Shown: positions 10,192 through 19,051 of the stretch, one piece after another
How positions within the stretch are numbered: the first letter of the stretch is position 1
How the letters are laid out: each line of letters opens with the position of its first letter
From: Parvularcula sp.
Lineage (GTDB): Bacteria; Pseudomonadota; Alphaproteobacteria; Caulobacterales; Parvularculaceae
Length of the DNA: 64,000 nt
NCBI GenBank assembly: GCA_002704915.1
Contig: PAIP01000062.1
Location: 176,103-240,102 of the forward strand
Direction: 5' to 3'
Position numbers and translations under genes: made by a program
Notes under the pieces: model-generated
What the model was told of the DNA's origin: nothing
The model's database searches: none
Seen by the model: only the letters and a program-made list of their open reading frames with translations

Positions 10192-10793
10192 CAGAACGCA
10201 ATCGCTCCTTCCTGGCGCAAAAGATCGAGCAGGGGATAAAGCGACAGGCCCAACACCGCGAAATGATCACCTTCAATGCGCTCGAACAGCCGACTGCCGA
10301 GCTTTTCGATCTGATAGGCGCCGACGGAATGGAGGATTTCCGGCCCCGCCGCGTCGAGATAGGCGTCGATCTCCGCTTCTGTAAGCGCGCGCATGAACAA
10401 TGTCGGCCGGTCGAGATTGCGCCAGATGATCTGTCCGTTGCGGGCGACAGCGACAGCGTTGATCAGGCTATGCGCCGCCCCTTGGGTTTCCATCAGGCGC
10501 GCTTTCGCCTCCGCCATAGTCGCCGGTTTGTCATAGGCGCGGCCGCCGAATTCCATGATCTGGTCGGAGCCGATGACGATGGCGTCGGTTTTGGCGGCGA
10601 TGTTCATACATTTCGCTTCCGCGAGGCGCATAGCTAGCGGCTCAAGATCGAGGCCTTCGCGGGCGCTTTCCTTCTTGATGATGTCTTCGTCGACCTCGGG
10701 CTTCATCACCTCAAACGGGATTTCCGCCGACGAAAGAATGGCGCGGCGAATAGCGCTGCCGGAGGCAAGGATGATGCGGGGCGCGTCGGTCAT
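10191..10793 (-). CDS. maf: Maf family nucleoside triphosphate pyrophosphatase
   Basis: A 200-residue Maf protein. The family signature begins ILASGSAIRRAIL at residue 8. The metal- and nucleotide-binding segment IVIGSDQIME carries the conserved Asp, and the later ILHSVGAYQIEKLG matches the GxYxIE motif. Maf enzymes hydrolyse (d)NTPs, preferring dTTP/UTP or modified nucleotides, and are linked to division arrest. The second gene of the leftward operon, three bases downstream of PPRP and one base overlapping aroE. Confidence 0.92.
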   Translation of the reverse strand: MTDAPRIILASGSAIRRAILSSAEIPFEVMKPEVDEDIIKKESAREGLDLEPLAMRLAEAKCMNIAAKTDAIVIGSDQIMEFGGRAYDKPATMAEAKARLMETQGAAHSLINAVAVARNGQIIWRNLDRPTLFMRALTEAEIDAYLDAAGPEILHSVGAYQIEKLGSRLFERIEGDHFAVLGLSLYPLLDLLRQEGAIAF

Positions 10794-10796
10794 TTT

Positions 10797-11672
10797 TTAC
10801 TGATTTTGACGGGCGGAAAGCTTGGTGAGGATCGCGGCCGCTGTTTCCTCAACGGATTTGCGCGTCACGTCGATCGTCGGCCAGCGATGTTTGGCGAACA
10901 GCCGCTTGGCGCGCAGCACCTCCTGCCGGATTTGGTCGAGGTCGGAATATTCATCGGCCGCGCCTTCTGCATTCATGCCCCCGAGCCGGGATTCACGGAT
11001 TTGCGACAGGCGTTCCGGGCTCGCCACCAAGCCGACGATCAGCGGCTTTCGCAGTCCGAAAAGCTCCGGCGGCGGCTCCGCGGTTGGCACCAGCGGGATA
11101 TTCGCCGCTTTCACGCCGCGGTTCGCCAGATACATGCAGGTCGGCGTTTTCGAAGTGCGGCTGACCCCCACCAGCACCACATCCGCGGTCTCCAGATCCC
11201 AGGTCATCTGACCGTCATCATGAGACAGGGTATAGTCGAGCGCGCCGATCCGCCGGAAATAGGCGTCGTTGAGTTCATGCTGCGCCCCGGCGCGCGCCGT
11301 CTGTTCGAGGCCGAGATAATCTTTGAACGCATTCAGAAGCGGATCGAGAACGGAAATCGCCGGCGTTTGTAATTCACTGCAGCGGATTTCGAGCAGGCGC
11401 CGCAATTCCGGATTGATCACGGTATAAAGAACAATGCCGGGCGAGGCTTCGATTTCTGCCAGCGTTTTTTCCATCTGCGAGCGTGAGCGGATAAGCGCAT
11501 AGATGTGTTCAAGCGGTTTCGCTGCGGCAAATTGGGATGTCGTCGCTTTCAACATGGCGTTCAGGGTTTCGCCAGTGGAATCCGACACGAGATGCACATG
11601 GAAAAAGGTGGCGACCGGCTCCGTCCGGCGGGGCTTGTGTTCTTTTGTCGTTATATCCGCTGTCGTCGCCAT
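10797..11672 (-). CDS. Bifunctional kinase-pyrophosphorylase regulating PEP synthase/PPDK (PPRP, DUF299)
   Basis: A 291-residue DUF299 protein. These enzymes phosphorylate and dephosphorylate a Thr in pyruvate,phosphate dikinase or PEP synthase, using ADP and phosphate. The N-terminal FHVHLVSDSTGETLNAM and the P-loop-like VLVGVSRTSKTPTCMYLANRG region are diagnostic. The first gene of the leftward operon. In Caulobacter the replication origin lies between this gene and hemE, and the same two genes face away from the same gap here. No target dikinase is in the window. Confidence 0.92.
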   Translation of the reverse strand: MATTADITTKEHKPRRTEPVATFFHVHLVSDSTGETLNAMLKATTSQFAAAKPLEHIYALIRSRSQMEKTLAEIEASPGIVLYTVINPELRRLLEIRCSELQTPAISVLDPLLNAFKDYLGLEQTARAGAQHELNDAYFRRIGALDYTLSHDDGQMTWDLETADVVLVGVSRTSKTPTCMYLANRGVKAANIPLVPTAEPPPELFGLRKPLIVGLVASPERLSQIRESRLGGMNAEGAADEYSDLDQIRQEVLRAKRLFAKHRWPTIDVTRKSVEETAAAILTKLSARQNQ

Positions 11673-11775
11673 GGCCTGAAAGTTCTTCCCTGAAATCGCG
11701 CAATCCCTGTGGAACAGTCGGGGAAAGCTTCCTCTTTATACGGGCCCTACTTTGACGGCGCCCAAAACCTCACCA

Positions 11776-11826
11776 GTCATACCGTGTCGGCGCCCAGGCC
11801 CCTCTGTAAAGTCATACTGGTCATAC
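11776..11826 (+). repeat. Three GTCATAC direct repeats within the putative origin
   Basis: GTCATAC occurs at 11776-11782, 11811-11817 and 11820-11826. The last two form a 9-bp tandem (GTCATACTG then GTCATACTT). They lie on the PPRP side of the gap. The binding protein, if any, is unknown; they could belong to origin architecture or to a PPRP promoter operator. Confidence 0.5.
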
Positions 11827-12039
11827 TTTCTTCACCATAAATGCAAAGTCCACGGGATGAATCCAGTTTCCGTATCAGCACCCGCAAAAATCTTCGTGGA
11901 AGATGCGGCGTTTGAGAGGCTTTTCAACAAGAGGTTGATCTTTTATCCCTCAGGGAAAATCCTGTGAATCTTCTCCAGAAACTCATCGGATAATGTCCGC
12001 CCCGTCTGTTTTCCCCGATTTCCCGCCTGACTCTTCATA

Positions 12040-12054
12040 TTAATCCTTTATTAA
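12040..12054. promoter_or_regulatory. CtrA-binding site, perfect TTAA-N7-TTAA
   Basis: TTAA, seven bases (TCCTTTA), TTAA. This matches the CtrA consensus exactly and lies 40 bases before the hemE start inside the AT-rich part of the putative origin. In Caulobacter CtrA bound at such sites represses initiation and affects hemE transcription. The next GANTC site starts one base after the second half-site. Confidence 0.75.
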
Positions 12055-12093
12055 GAATCCTTTATAGAAGGTTAAGAAGGACCGTTCGCGCTC

Positions 12094-13128
12094 ATGACGA
12101 CAGATTTGAAATTCTTGCGAACGTTTGAAGGCGAAGTCTTCGCATCGCCTCCGATCTGGTTCATGCGGCAGGCGGGACGCTATCTCCCCGAATATCGCGA
12201 GCTTCGCGCCAGAGCCGGGTCCTTCCTCGATCTGTGCTTCAATCCCGAGCTGGCTTCAGAAGTGACGTTGCAGCCGGTTCGGCGGTTCGATCTCGATGCG
12301 GCGATCCTTTTTGCGGACATCTTACTCATCCCTCATGCGCTCGGACAGAAGCTGAGCTTCGTCGAAAATGAGGGACCCCGCCTTGAGCCGCCGGTATCCA
12401 TGAAAGATCTCGACGGCTTCAGGGAGCGGGATGTCGTTGAAAGCCTCTCAGCGGTCTTTGAGACGGTTTCGAAGACCCGGGCGGGGCTCGCCCCCGATAA
12501 GGCGCTGATCGGCTTTGCAGGCGCACCCTGGACCGTTGCGACCTACATGCTGGCAGGAGGGCCCATGAAGGATCCGGGCGTCCTGCGCCAGCGGCTCTAT
12601 GAGGAGCCGGAATTCATCGACGGTCTGATGGACATCCTCACGGAAAAAACCATCGCCTATCTTCTGGCGCAGATCGACGCCGGCGCGGATGCAGTGCAGT
12701 TGTTCGACACCTGGGCGGGCGGCTTGCCCTGGCCGGTGCTCGATCGCGTGTCGGTGCGTCCTCTGGACCGGATATCAAAGGCGGTCAAAAGCGCGCGGCC
12801 GAATGTTCCCGTGATCCTCTTCCCTAAGGGCGTCGGGGAAAAGGCGCTGGACTATGTGTTGCTTCAAGGCTGCGACGGATTCGGCATCGACTACGCGATG
12901 GATCCTGGCTGGGCGCGGGCGAATTTAGCTGAGCGCGTGGTGGTTCAGGGCGGTCTTGACCCGCTGCTGACTATCCCCGGCGGCAAGGCCATGGAAGAAG
13001 CGGCCTCGACCTATCTGAGGCTCTTCCATGACGTGCCTTATATTTTCAATCTCGGCCACGGTTTTACGCCGAAGACCCCGCCGGAACATGTGTTGGGGCT
13101 TGTAAATTTCATCAGGAGAAACGGCTGA
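12094..13128 (+). CDS. hemE: Uroporphyrinogen decarboxylase
   Basis: A 344-residue enzyme converting uroporphyrinogen III to coproporphyrinogen III in haem synthesis. The N-terminal signature IWFMRQAGRYLPEYRELR carries the substrate-binding arginines; the second signature GFAGAPWTVATYML follows near residue 145. The C-terminus is complete (NLGHGFTPKTPPEHV). AAGGA lies about 12 bases before ATG 12094. The stop and the hemJ start overlap (TGATG), so the two are coupled. A CtrA site in the promoter region suggests cell-cycle control (inference). Confidence 0.96.
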   Translation: MTTDLKFLRTFEGEVFASPPIWFMRQAGRYLPEYRELRARAGSFLDLCFNPELASEVTLQPVRRFDLDAAILFADILLIPHALGQKLSFVENEGPRLEPPVSMKDLDGFRERDVVESLSAVFETVSKTRAGLAPDKALIGFAGAPWTVATYMLAGGPMKDPGVLRQRLYEEPEFIDGLMDILTEKTIAYLLAQIDAGADAVQLFDTWAGGLPWPVLDRVSVRPLDRISKAVKSARPNVPVILFPKGVGEKALDYVLLQGCDGFGIDYAMDPGWARANLAERVVVQGGLDPLLTIPGGKAMEEAASTYLRLFHDVPYIFNLGHGFTPKTPPEHVLGLVNFIRRNG

Positions 13129-13574
13129 TGGGCGAGTTCCTGTCCGGCGCCTATCTGTGGATCAAATCCTTCCATCTGATCATGGTGATCGCCTGGATGG
13201 CGGGCATGATGTATCTGCCGCGGCTCTTCGTCTATCAGCATCAATCCGAAAAAGGCGGCGAGGCCGAGCGCTATTTCATCCAGATGCAGCGGCGGCTTTT
13301 GAAGGGCATCATCAATCCCTCCATGATCCTGGTGTGGGTGCTGGGGATTTTGATGTTGATCGCCAACCCGGCGATCCTTTCGCAGGGCTGGTTTCACGTG
13401 AAGCTGGCGCTGGTTGTGGGAATTTCTGCGGTTCACGGCTTTTACGCTTCATCGCGGCGGAAATTCGAGAAGGGCGAGCGGCCGCGGACCGAAAAATTCT
13501 GGCGGATCATGAACGAGGTTCCCTTCCTCGCTCTCATTGTCATCGTCATTTTGGTAATTGTGAAGCCGTTCTGA
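13128..13574 (+). CDS. hemJ: Protoporphyrinogen oxidase HemJ
   Basis: A 148-residue membrane protein with four hydrophobic segments, of the HemJ/CopD-like family that oxidises protoporphyrinogen IX in many alphaproteobacteria. The first helix WIKSFHLIMVIAWMAG holds the conserved His16 thought to bind haem; LPRLFVYQHQ and the final helix are also typical. The start overlaps the hemE stop by one base, pairing two steps of haem synthesis in one operon. A GTTTCACGTGAAGC stretch inside the gene resembles a weak parS. Confidence 0.9.
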   Translation: MGEFLSGAYLWIKSFHLIMVIAWMAGMMYLPRLFVYQHQSEKGGEAERYFIQMQRRLLKGIINPSMILVWVLGILMLIANPAILSQGWFHVKLALVVGISAVHGFYASSRRKFEKGERPRTEKFWRIMNEVPFLALIVIVILVIVKPF

Positions 13575-13691
13575 GGCGGCAAATCCTTCCCCTCGCCGAG
13601 GGAAAAGCACAGACCAGCGAATTGTCCCTGTTCACGGGAAACCTTCTGCGGTAGCGGCGTAGCCCGCCAATATATCAATGGGAGGGCGATC

Positions 13692-14183
13692 GTGAAAAAG
13701 ATCTTAGCCGGAATTTGCGGGATGGCTGCTGCGATCAGCGCAGCCAACGCAGGTGATGAGGGTTTCAAGCCAGAAATTTTCAAATGGGGCGTGAAGACGG
13801 CCGAGCTTGAGATTGCCTTAGAAGGAAAATGCGCTGGCGGTTTTGAAATCCGGCCCATCGATCCGCCATTTCTTCCGAACAAGCCGGAAAAACAACTGCA
13901 AATCGATTGCGACGGTTTCGATTTTCTCGGCGCCCCGCGCTGGACGGAATTCGTCATCGGCGATGATCGCCTGCAAATGGTCTGGGTGATGGTCGATGAC
14001 AGCGATAAGGCGAAAGCCATTGAAGCGCTGAAAGACGCTTATGGGGAACCCTCTCATGAGACGCCGATGTTTGTCGCCTTCACTCAGGGACGCGCGGCAT
14101 GGCGGGAGGAACCGGCGGAAATCCTGTTTTACAGTGAGGAGCTTGATGCTCCGATGAAAGGCTGGTTCGACAGCGCTCAATAA
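13692..14183 (+). CDS. Exported protein of unknown function
   Basis: 163 residues from GTG 13692, preceded by GGGAGGG. The first 19 residues form a signal peptide (KKILAGICGMAAAISAANA, cleavage after ANA). The mature part has one Cys pair candidate (C at KCAGG and IDCDG), a FDFLGAPRWTEFVIGDDRLQMVWVM strand-rich core and a C-terminal helix with LDAPMKGWF. I do not recognise the family. It follows hemJ by 117 bases that hold a weak GC hairpin. It converges on the next lipoprotein gene, eight bases apart. Confidence 0.7.
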   Translation: MKKILAGICGMAAAISAANAGDEGFKPEIFKWGVKTAELEIALEGKCAGGFEIRPIDPPFLPNKPEKQLQIDCDGFDFLGAPRWTEFVIGDDRLQMVWVMVDDSDKAKAIEALKDAYGEPSHETPMFVAFTQGRAAWREEPAEILFYSEELDAPMKGWFDSAQ

Positions 14184-14191
14184 GCGCTGGA

Positions 14192-14725
14192 TTATTCCAC
14201 CCTCTGAAAAGCCTGCCAGTGATCATTGATACGGCAGAAGGCGGAGACATCGCCGTTATCTTTGCGCGTTTCCAGCCAGCTCAGCGCCTCGTCGCCGCAT
14301 TTATCGAAAGCGCGGACATCATTGTCCGCTTCAGCGAAGACCATGGGTTCGCTGAAATAAACAAGGCTCACCGTGTTCCAGTGATCGCCTGACTGGTAAC
14401 GCCAGAGCACCACGTCAATCTCATCCTTGCCGGTGTCGCCAATGGGGAAAAAATCGATGAACTCGACCGGAATGTCGTCACGCAGAAAGGACAGGAAATC
14501 ATTGTCCATGGGATCCGCCCTGGCAGGGTCGCGGGCCGGAATGCGGGTGAAATTTTCATAAGGACCCGGATAGGCCGCCCGAATTGACCGGAAGAGACCT
14601 TCATGCGCGTTATAGACGGCCGCCGCGTCAAGCAGCGTGTGTCCGGGCGCTTCCCGCCCGCACCCTGTGGCGAAGAGTGCGGCGGAAAGCGCCGCCACTG
14701 AAAATACGAACCCCCGGCGAAGCAT
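14192..14725 (-). CDS. Lipoprotein of unknown function
   Basis: 177 residues from ATG 14725. A clear AGGAG nine bases upstream decides this start over longer in-frame ones. The N-terminus has a basic LRRG, a hydrophobic stretch and a lipobox FATGC. The mature domain includes LDAAAVYNAHEGLFRSIRAAYPGPYENFTRIP, then IEFIDFF-type strands and LWRYQSGDHWNTVSLVYFSEP. It has two further Cys (DKCGDE, AFCRIND) that could form a disulfide in the periplasm. Family not recognised. It is divergent from rho across 263 bases. Confidence 0.72.
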   Translation of the reverse strand: MLRRGFVFSVAALSAALFATGCGREAPGHTLLDAAAVYNAHEGLFRSIRAAYPGPYENFTRIPARDPARADPMDNDFLSFLRDDIPVEFIDFFPIGDTGKDEIDVVLWRYQSGDHWNTVSLVYFSEPMVFAEADNDVRAFDKCGDEALSWLETRKDNGDVSAFCRINDHWQAFQRVE

Positions 14726-14988
14726 AATGGCTCCTGTCTGACGGGCCATTACAGGCGAGAAACGGTAAACAGGTGTTAAACAAGGTCGCGCGTGCGCCTT
14801 GGAAAACCGCATGATCCTTGATCTCTATCATTGACGGCGAAGGCTTTTCTCTTATATCTAACGCAACCTTTTCCTTTTCAGCGCCGTCCGGCTCCTGAGG
14901 CCGCACCCCGCGCGCTCCGTATTTCCATTGTCGGCTTTCTCCTCCGCCCGCCTCTACCGGCGGGATTCCTCCCAATTGAGGCTTATCC

Positions 14989-16260
14989 ATGCTGCCCAAG
15001 ACGATCACGCTCGAAGAGCTCAAAGAAAAAACCCCGGCCGAGCTTCTCGCCTTCGCCGAAGAGCTTGAGGTTGAAAACGCCTCCACCATGCGCAAGCAGG
15101 ACATGCTGTTTGCGATCTTGAAGGAGCTCGCGGACCACGATGTGGAAATCCACGGCGGCGGCGTTCTGGAAGTGCTGCCGGACGGCTTCGGCTTCCTGCG
15201 CTCGCCGGACGCGAACTATCTCGCCGGTCCCGATGATATCTATGTTTCGCCGAACCAGATCCGCCGCTTCGCCTTGCGCACCGGCGACACGGTTCAGGGC
15301 GAAATCCGCAGCCCGAAAGACGGCGAACGTTATTTCGCGCTTTTGAAAGTCCACACGATCAATTTCGAAGAGCCGGAGAAGACCAGACACAAGGTTCATT
15401 TCGACAATCTGACCCCGCTTTATCCAAATGAGCGTCTGAAGATGGAGATCGAGGATGAAAAGACGAAGGACCTCACGGCCCGGGTCATCGATCTCGTCGC
15501 CCCGCTCGGCAAGGGCCAGCGCGGCCTCATCACCGCGCCGCCGCGCACGGGCAAGACCGTTATTCTTCAAAATATCGCGCATTCCATCGCGACCAACCAT
15601 CCGGAATGCTATCTGATCGTTCTCCTGATTGACGAACGTCCGGAAGAGGTGACCGACATGCAGCGCTCGGTGAAGGGCGAGGTCGTCTCCTCAACCTTTG
15701 ACGAACCGGCCACGCGCCATGTCGCTGTCGCGGAAATGGTCATCGAAAAAGCCAAGCGCCTTGTGGAACATGGCCGCGATGTCGTGATCCTGCTCGACTC
15801 GATCACCCGTCTTGGCCGCGCCTATAACACGGTGGTCCCCTCCTCAGGGAAGGTGCTGACCGGCGGCGTCGACGCCAACGCTCTGCAGCGTCCGAAGCGT
15901 TTCTTCGGCGCGGCGCGGAATATCGAGGAAGGCGGCTCGCTGACGATCATCGCGACGGCGCTGATCGAGACCGGATCGAAAATGGACGAGGTCATTTTCG
16001 AGGAATTCAAAGGCACCGGCAACTCTGAGCTTATTTTGGACCGCAAGGTCGCCGACAAGCGCACCTATCCGGCGATCGACATCGCAAAGTCCGGCACGCG
16101 GAAAGAAGACCTCATCACCGACAAGTCGGCGATGCAGAAGATTTTTGTCCTGCGCCGGATTCTCGCGCCTATGGGCACTTCCGATGCGATCGAATTCCTG
16201 ATCGACAAGCTGAAGCAGGTGAAGACCAACCGCGACTTCTTCGACTCGATGAATACGTAA
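14989..16260 (+). CDS. rho: Transcription termination factor Rho
   Basis: A 423-residue hexameric RNA helicase that ends transcription at C-rich, unstructured transcripts. Residues 1-50 are the Rho N-terminal helical domain ([14 protein letters not shown]). Residues 50-125 are the RNA-binding cold-shock fold ([22 protein letters not shown]). The ATPase follows, with Walker A APPRTGKT (Lys189), [14 protein letters not shown] and the Q/R-loop segments near [18 protein letters not shown] is seven bases before ATG. The 176-base leader is pyrimidine-rich and could serve autoregulation, as known for rho elsewhere (inference). Confidence 0.97.
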   Translation: MLPKTITLEELKEKTPAELLAFAEELEVENASTMRKQDMLFAILKELADHDVEIHGGGVLEVLPDGFGFLRSPDANYLAGPDDIYVSPNQIRRFALRTGDTVQGEIRSPKDGERYFALLKVHTINFEEPEKTRHKVHFDNLTPLYPNERLKMEIEDEKTKDLTARVIDLVAPLGKGQRGLITAPPRTGKTVILQNIAHSIATNHPECYLIVLLIDERPEEVTDMQRSVKGEVVSSTFDEPATRHVAVAEMVIEKAKRLVEHGRDVVILLDSITRLGRAYNTVVPSSGKVLTGGVDANALQRPKRFFGAARNIEEGGSLTIIATALIETGSKMDEVIFEEFKGTGNSELILDRKVADKRTYPAIDIAKSGTRKEDLITDKSAMQKIFVLRRILAPMGTSDAIEFLIDKLKQVKTNRDFFDSMNT

Positions 16261-16265
16261 CGGGA

Positions 16266-18059
16266 TCAGTACCCCGTCACCGTGCCGTCCTTCCGCATTT
16301 CCGTCGCGCCGGCGTAAACGCCGGTTTCCGGGTCGCGGATGATCGCCTGATAGCCGCCGAAAACAAGACCGTCATCGACGATATTGATCTTGTGTCCCAT
16401 GGCTTTGAGCTTCTCGACGGTTTCCGCCGGCACGCCGGGCTCGAGATCGATCTCGCCGACCGGATCGCCGTGAAGGCCAGTGGGACTGCGCCCGCCAGAA
16501 TGATGAAAGCGCGCCGCGTCGCCCGCCTCCTGCAGGTTCATCCCGTAATCGATCATGTTGACGAGCACCTGGACATGGCCCTGCGGCTGCATGCCGCCGC
16601 CCATCAGACCGAAGGACATGAAGGGTTCGCCGTCCTTCATGACGAACGCTGGAATGATCGTGTGAAACGGGCGTTTTCCGGGCGCATAGGCGTTCGCGTG
16701 ATCGGGATCGAGAGAGAACAACTCTCCCCGGTCCTGCAGCATGAAGCCGAGCCCGTCGGGCGCGAGGCCTGAGCCCATGCCGCGATAGTTCGACTGAATG
16801 AGCGAGACCATCATTCCGTCCTTGTCGGCGACGGTGAAGTAGGTCGTGTCCCCCTCGCCGTCGATCGAGGGTGGCGGCGTTCCCGGCGCCGGGTCGGTCA
16901 TGGCTTTTTCAGGATCGATCAGGGCAAAGCGTTCGGCGCCATATTCATCGGACAACAGCCAGTCCAGCGGAATGTCGGCGAAGTCCGGATCGGCGTAGAA
17001 TTTCGCAAGATCTTCGAAGGCGAGCCGTTTCGCTTCAACCATGTAATGGAAAACCTCGGCGCTCGCGCGCGGCCATTGCGTCAGATCTACATTCTTCAAG
17101 ATGTTGAGCATCTGCAGCGCGGCGAAGCCTTGCCCGTTGGGCGGCAATTCGCATACGTCATATCCCTTGTAATCGACGCAGCCGGGTTCGACCCATTCAG
17201 CTTCATGTGCGGCGAAATCTTCATAGCGTAGATCGCCGCCGATGCGCTTCATATAGGCGTCGACAGTTTGCGCGATTTCGCCTTCGTAAAAGGCTTTTCG
17301 GCCCTTTTTGGCAAGCAGCCTGTAGGTGTTTGCAAGCTCAGGATTTTTGAAGATTTCGCCCGCTTGCGGCGGCCCATCGGCGAACCAGATGGCGCGCGCA
17401 TTCTCAAACTCATCGATCATTGGTTCAAGGTCTTCAAAGCGCGCCAGATTGTACTGCATGTAAAACGCAATCACGGGCGAGACGGGAAACCCATTTTCTG
17501 CATAATCGATGGCTGGCTCCAGGATCGTCCGCATGGGGAGCTTTCCGAATTTTTCATGCAGCGCGAACCAGCCGCTCGCAGCGCCCGGAACGCTCACCGG
17601 CAAATGGCCGAGCGGGGGAATGCCCCCGCCCTCGCCCATGATGGCGGCGGATTTTGTCTTTGTTTCTTCGAGCGTGCGGCCCATGGGCGCACGGCCCGAG
17701 GCATTGAGCCCGTGGAGTTTTCCGGTTTTCGGGTCCCAGACAATGGCGAAGAGATCGCCCCCAAGCCCGCACCCTGTCGGCTCCATCAATCCCAGCGCTG
17801 CGTTGACGGCGATGGCGGCGTCGGCGGCGCTGCCGCCTTTTTGCAGGATATCGACAGCGATCTGGCTCGCCAGCGGATGCGCCGTCGCCGCGATGCCGTG
17901 CTCGGCATAGACGGGGCTCCTCGACCAGTCGGCGTCCACCGGTCGTCCGCCGGCGCCCAGCATGGGTTCTTCCGCGAAGCCTGCCTCCACCGGCGCCAGA
18001 GCGATTCCCAGAACAAGCGATGCAGCGCATAGAAGTCTGGCATTCAATTTCCTGAGCAT
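16266..18059 (-). CDS. ggt: Gamma-glutamyltransferase
   Basis: A 597-residue periplasmic Ntn-hydrolase that cleaves or transfers the gamma-glutamyl group of glutathione. ATG 18059 follows a strong GGAGG; longer in-frame starts lack one. A signal peptide (LLCAASLVLGIALAPVEAGFA) is followed by the large subunit (VDILQKGGSAADAAIAVNAALG, PTGCGLGGD). Autoprocessing should occur before Thr405 in GEGDTTYFTV, which becomes the nucleophile of the small subunit; RGMGSGL and GGGMQPQGHVQ complete the site. It converges on rho with a gap of five bases. Confidence 0.93.
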   Translation of the reverse strand: MLRKLNARLLCAASLVLGIALAPVEAGFAEEPMLGAGGRPVDADWSRSPVYAEHGIAATAHPLASQIAVDILQKGGSAADAAIAVNAALGLMEPTGCGLGGDLFAIVWDPKTGKLHGLNASGRAPMGRTLEETKTKSAAIMGEGGGIPPLGHLPVSVPGAASGWFALHEKFGKLPMRTILEPAIDYAENGFPVSPVIAFYMQYNLARFEDLEPMIDEFENARAIWFADGPPQAGEIFKNPELANTYRLLAKKGRKAFYEGEIAQTVDAYMKRIGGDLRYEDFAAHEAEWVEPGCVDYKGYDVCELPPNGQGFAALQMLNILKNVDLTQWPRASAEVFHYMVEAKRLAFEDLAKFYADPDFADIPLDWLLSDEYGAERFALIDPEKAMTDPAPGTPPPSIDGEGDTTYFTVADKDGMMVSLIQSNYRGMGSGLAPDGLGFMLQDRGELFSLDPDHANAYAPGKRPFHTIIPAFVMKDGEPFMSFGLMGGGMQPQGHVQVLVNMIDYGMNLQEAGDAARFHHSGGRSPTGLHGDPVGEIDLEPGVPAETVEKLKAMGHKINIVDDGLVFGGYQAIIRDPETGVYAGATEMRKDGTVTGY

Positions 18060-18218
18060 AATGAAGGCCTCCCGTCTCGCCATATCTCTAGGGAAGGCTG
18101 GCACGCCGCGCAGGGCGAGACAAGCGCGCCGAGCAATTCCCATGACTACTGTTGATGATTGTTGCGGCCTGACCTTGGCTCAAACGACAATATTCGGGCC
18201 ATAAGGAGCAAAGCCGTC

Positions 18219-19031
18219 ATGGAAGTTATCGATGTCTGGGCGCAATTGCCGTCGGAACGGTTTTTGAAAGAACCGTGGCTCGAAACCCTGTTGCGATGGA
18301 CGGGGCAGAAGGCGGGAATTGCGCCATTAAGTCCCGAAGATCTTCTCCGGCAAATGGACGAGGCGGGCGTCGCTATATCTCTTATTAGCGCCTGGCATGG
18401 ACCGTCTGGCGCGCTGATCACGAATGACGAGGTTGAACGCGCGGTGGACGCCGCGCCGGAACGTTTTCGCGGGCTGATGTCCGTGGATCTTTTCGATCCC
18501 ATGGGCGCGGTCCGGGAAATCCGTACACGGTCTAAATCCGGCAAGTTCGCCGGATTGCGGATTGTGCCCTGGCTGTGGGACCTGCCGCCCAATGACCGGC
18601 GCTATTATCCGGTCTATGCGGCCTGCGTCGATGCCGGCCTGCCCTTCTGCACGCAGCTCGGCCATACGGGGCCGTTGAAGCGGTCTGAGACCGGGCGGCC
18701 GATCCCCTATCTCGAAGAAGTGCTGCTAGATTTTCCGGAGCTTCTCGTCATTGGCGGGCATGTCGGTTTCCCGTGGATCGACGAAGTCATTTCGCTCGCC
18801 CATAAATTTCCGAATTTCTATGTGGATACAAGCGCTTATGCTGTGCATCGCCTGCCGGAAGGGCTGGTGCGGTTCATGAAAGCCGAGGGGCGTTCGCGAG
18901 TCATGTTCGGCACCAACGCGCCGATGCTGAGCGCCAGCCGCTGTCTGGCGAAGCTCGATGCGCTGGGCCTTGATGACGCGGTGAAAGAACAATTCTTAAG
19001 CGGCAATGCGCGCCGGGTGTTTTCGCTTTGA
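18219..19031 (+). CDS. Amidohydrolase-2 family protein lacking the usual metal ligands
   Basis: 270 residues from ATG 18219, chosen because AAGGAG lies nine bases upstream. The TIM-barrel pattern of the amidohydrolase_2 family is visible: RFRGLMSVDLFDP, FAGLRIVPWLW, LPFCTQLGHTGP, LLVIGGHVGFPWIDEV, FYVDTSAY and a final LSGNARRVF. The first-strand metal motif (DxHxH) reads IDVWAQ and the C-terminal GTD/GSD motif reads FGTNAPM, so two classical ligand positions are missing. Related sequences with FGTNYPM exist as a subgroup (recollection, not searched). Substrate unknown. It is divergent from ggt. Confidence 0.8.
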   Translation: MEVIDVWAQLPSERFLKEPWLETLLRWTGQKAGIAPLSPEDLLRQMDEAGVAISLISAWHGPSGALITNDEVERAVDAAPERFRGLMSVDLFDPMGAVREIRTRSKSGKFAGLRIVPWLWDLPPNDRRYYPVYAACVDAGLPFCTQLGHTGPLKRSETGRPIPYLEEVLLDFPELLVIGGHVGFPWIDEVISLAHKFPNFYVDTSAYAVHRLPEGLVRFMKAEGRSRVMFGTNAPMLSASRCLAKLDALGLDDAVKEQFLSGNARRVFSL

Positions 19032-19051
19032 CGCCGTCACGTCAAAAAAGC

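Larger units (their letters stand above)
11673..12093. other. oriC: Putative chromosomal replication origin (PPRP-hemE gap)
   Basis: This 421-bp gap between divergent PPRP and hemE is where the Caulobacter origin lies (established knowledge). Seen in the sequence: a perfect CtrA site at 12040-12054; four GANTC (CcrM methylation) sites at 11859, 11966, 12029 and 12055; DnaA-box-like 9-mers on the minus strand at 11708-11716 (TGTTCCACA) and 11963-11971 (AGATTCACA); an inverted repeat ATCTTC-GTG-GAAGAT at 11890-11904; three GTCATAC copies; and an AT-rich stretch at about 12036-12076 that could unwind. Genes leave the gap in both directions. Origin function is inferred from gene order and motifs. 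Confidence 0.75.

Noticed and set aside
13390..13405. GGTTTCACGTGAAGCT inside hemJ, parS-like
   Set aside because: Three mismatches to the 16-mer, one of them in the inner palindrome (A to G). It could be a weak site, but is not counted.
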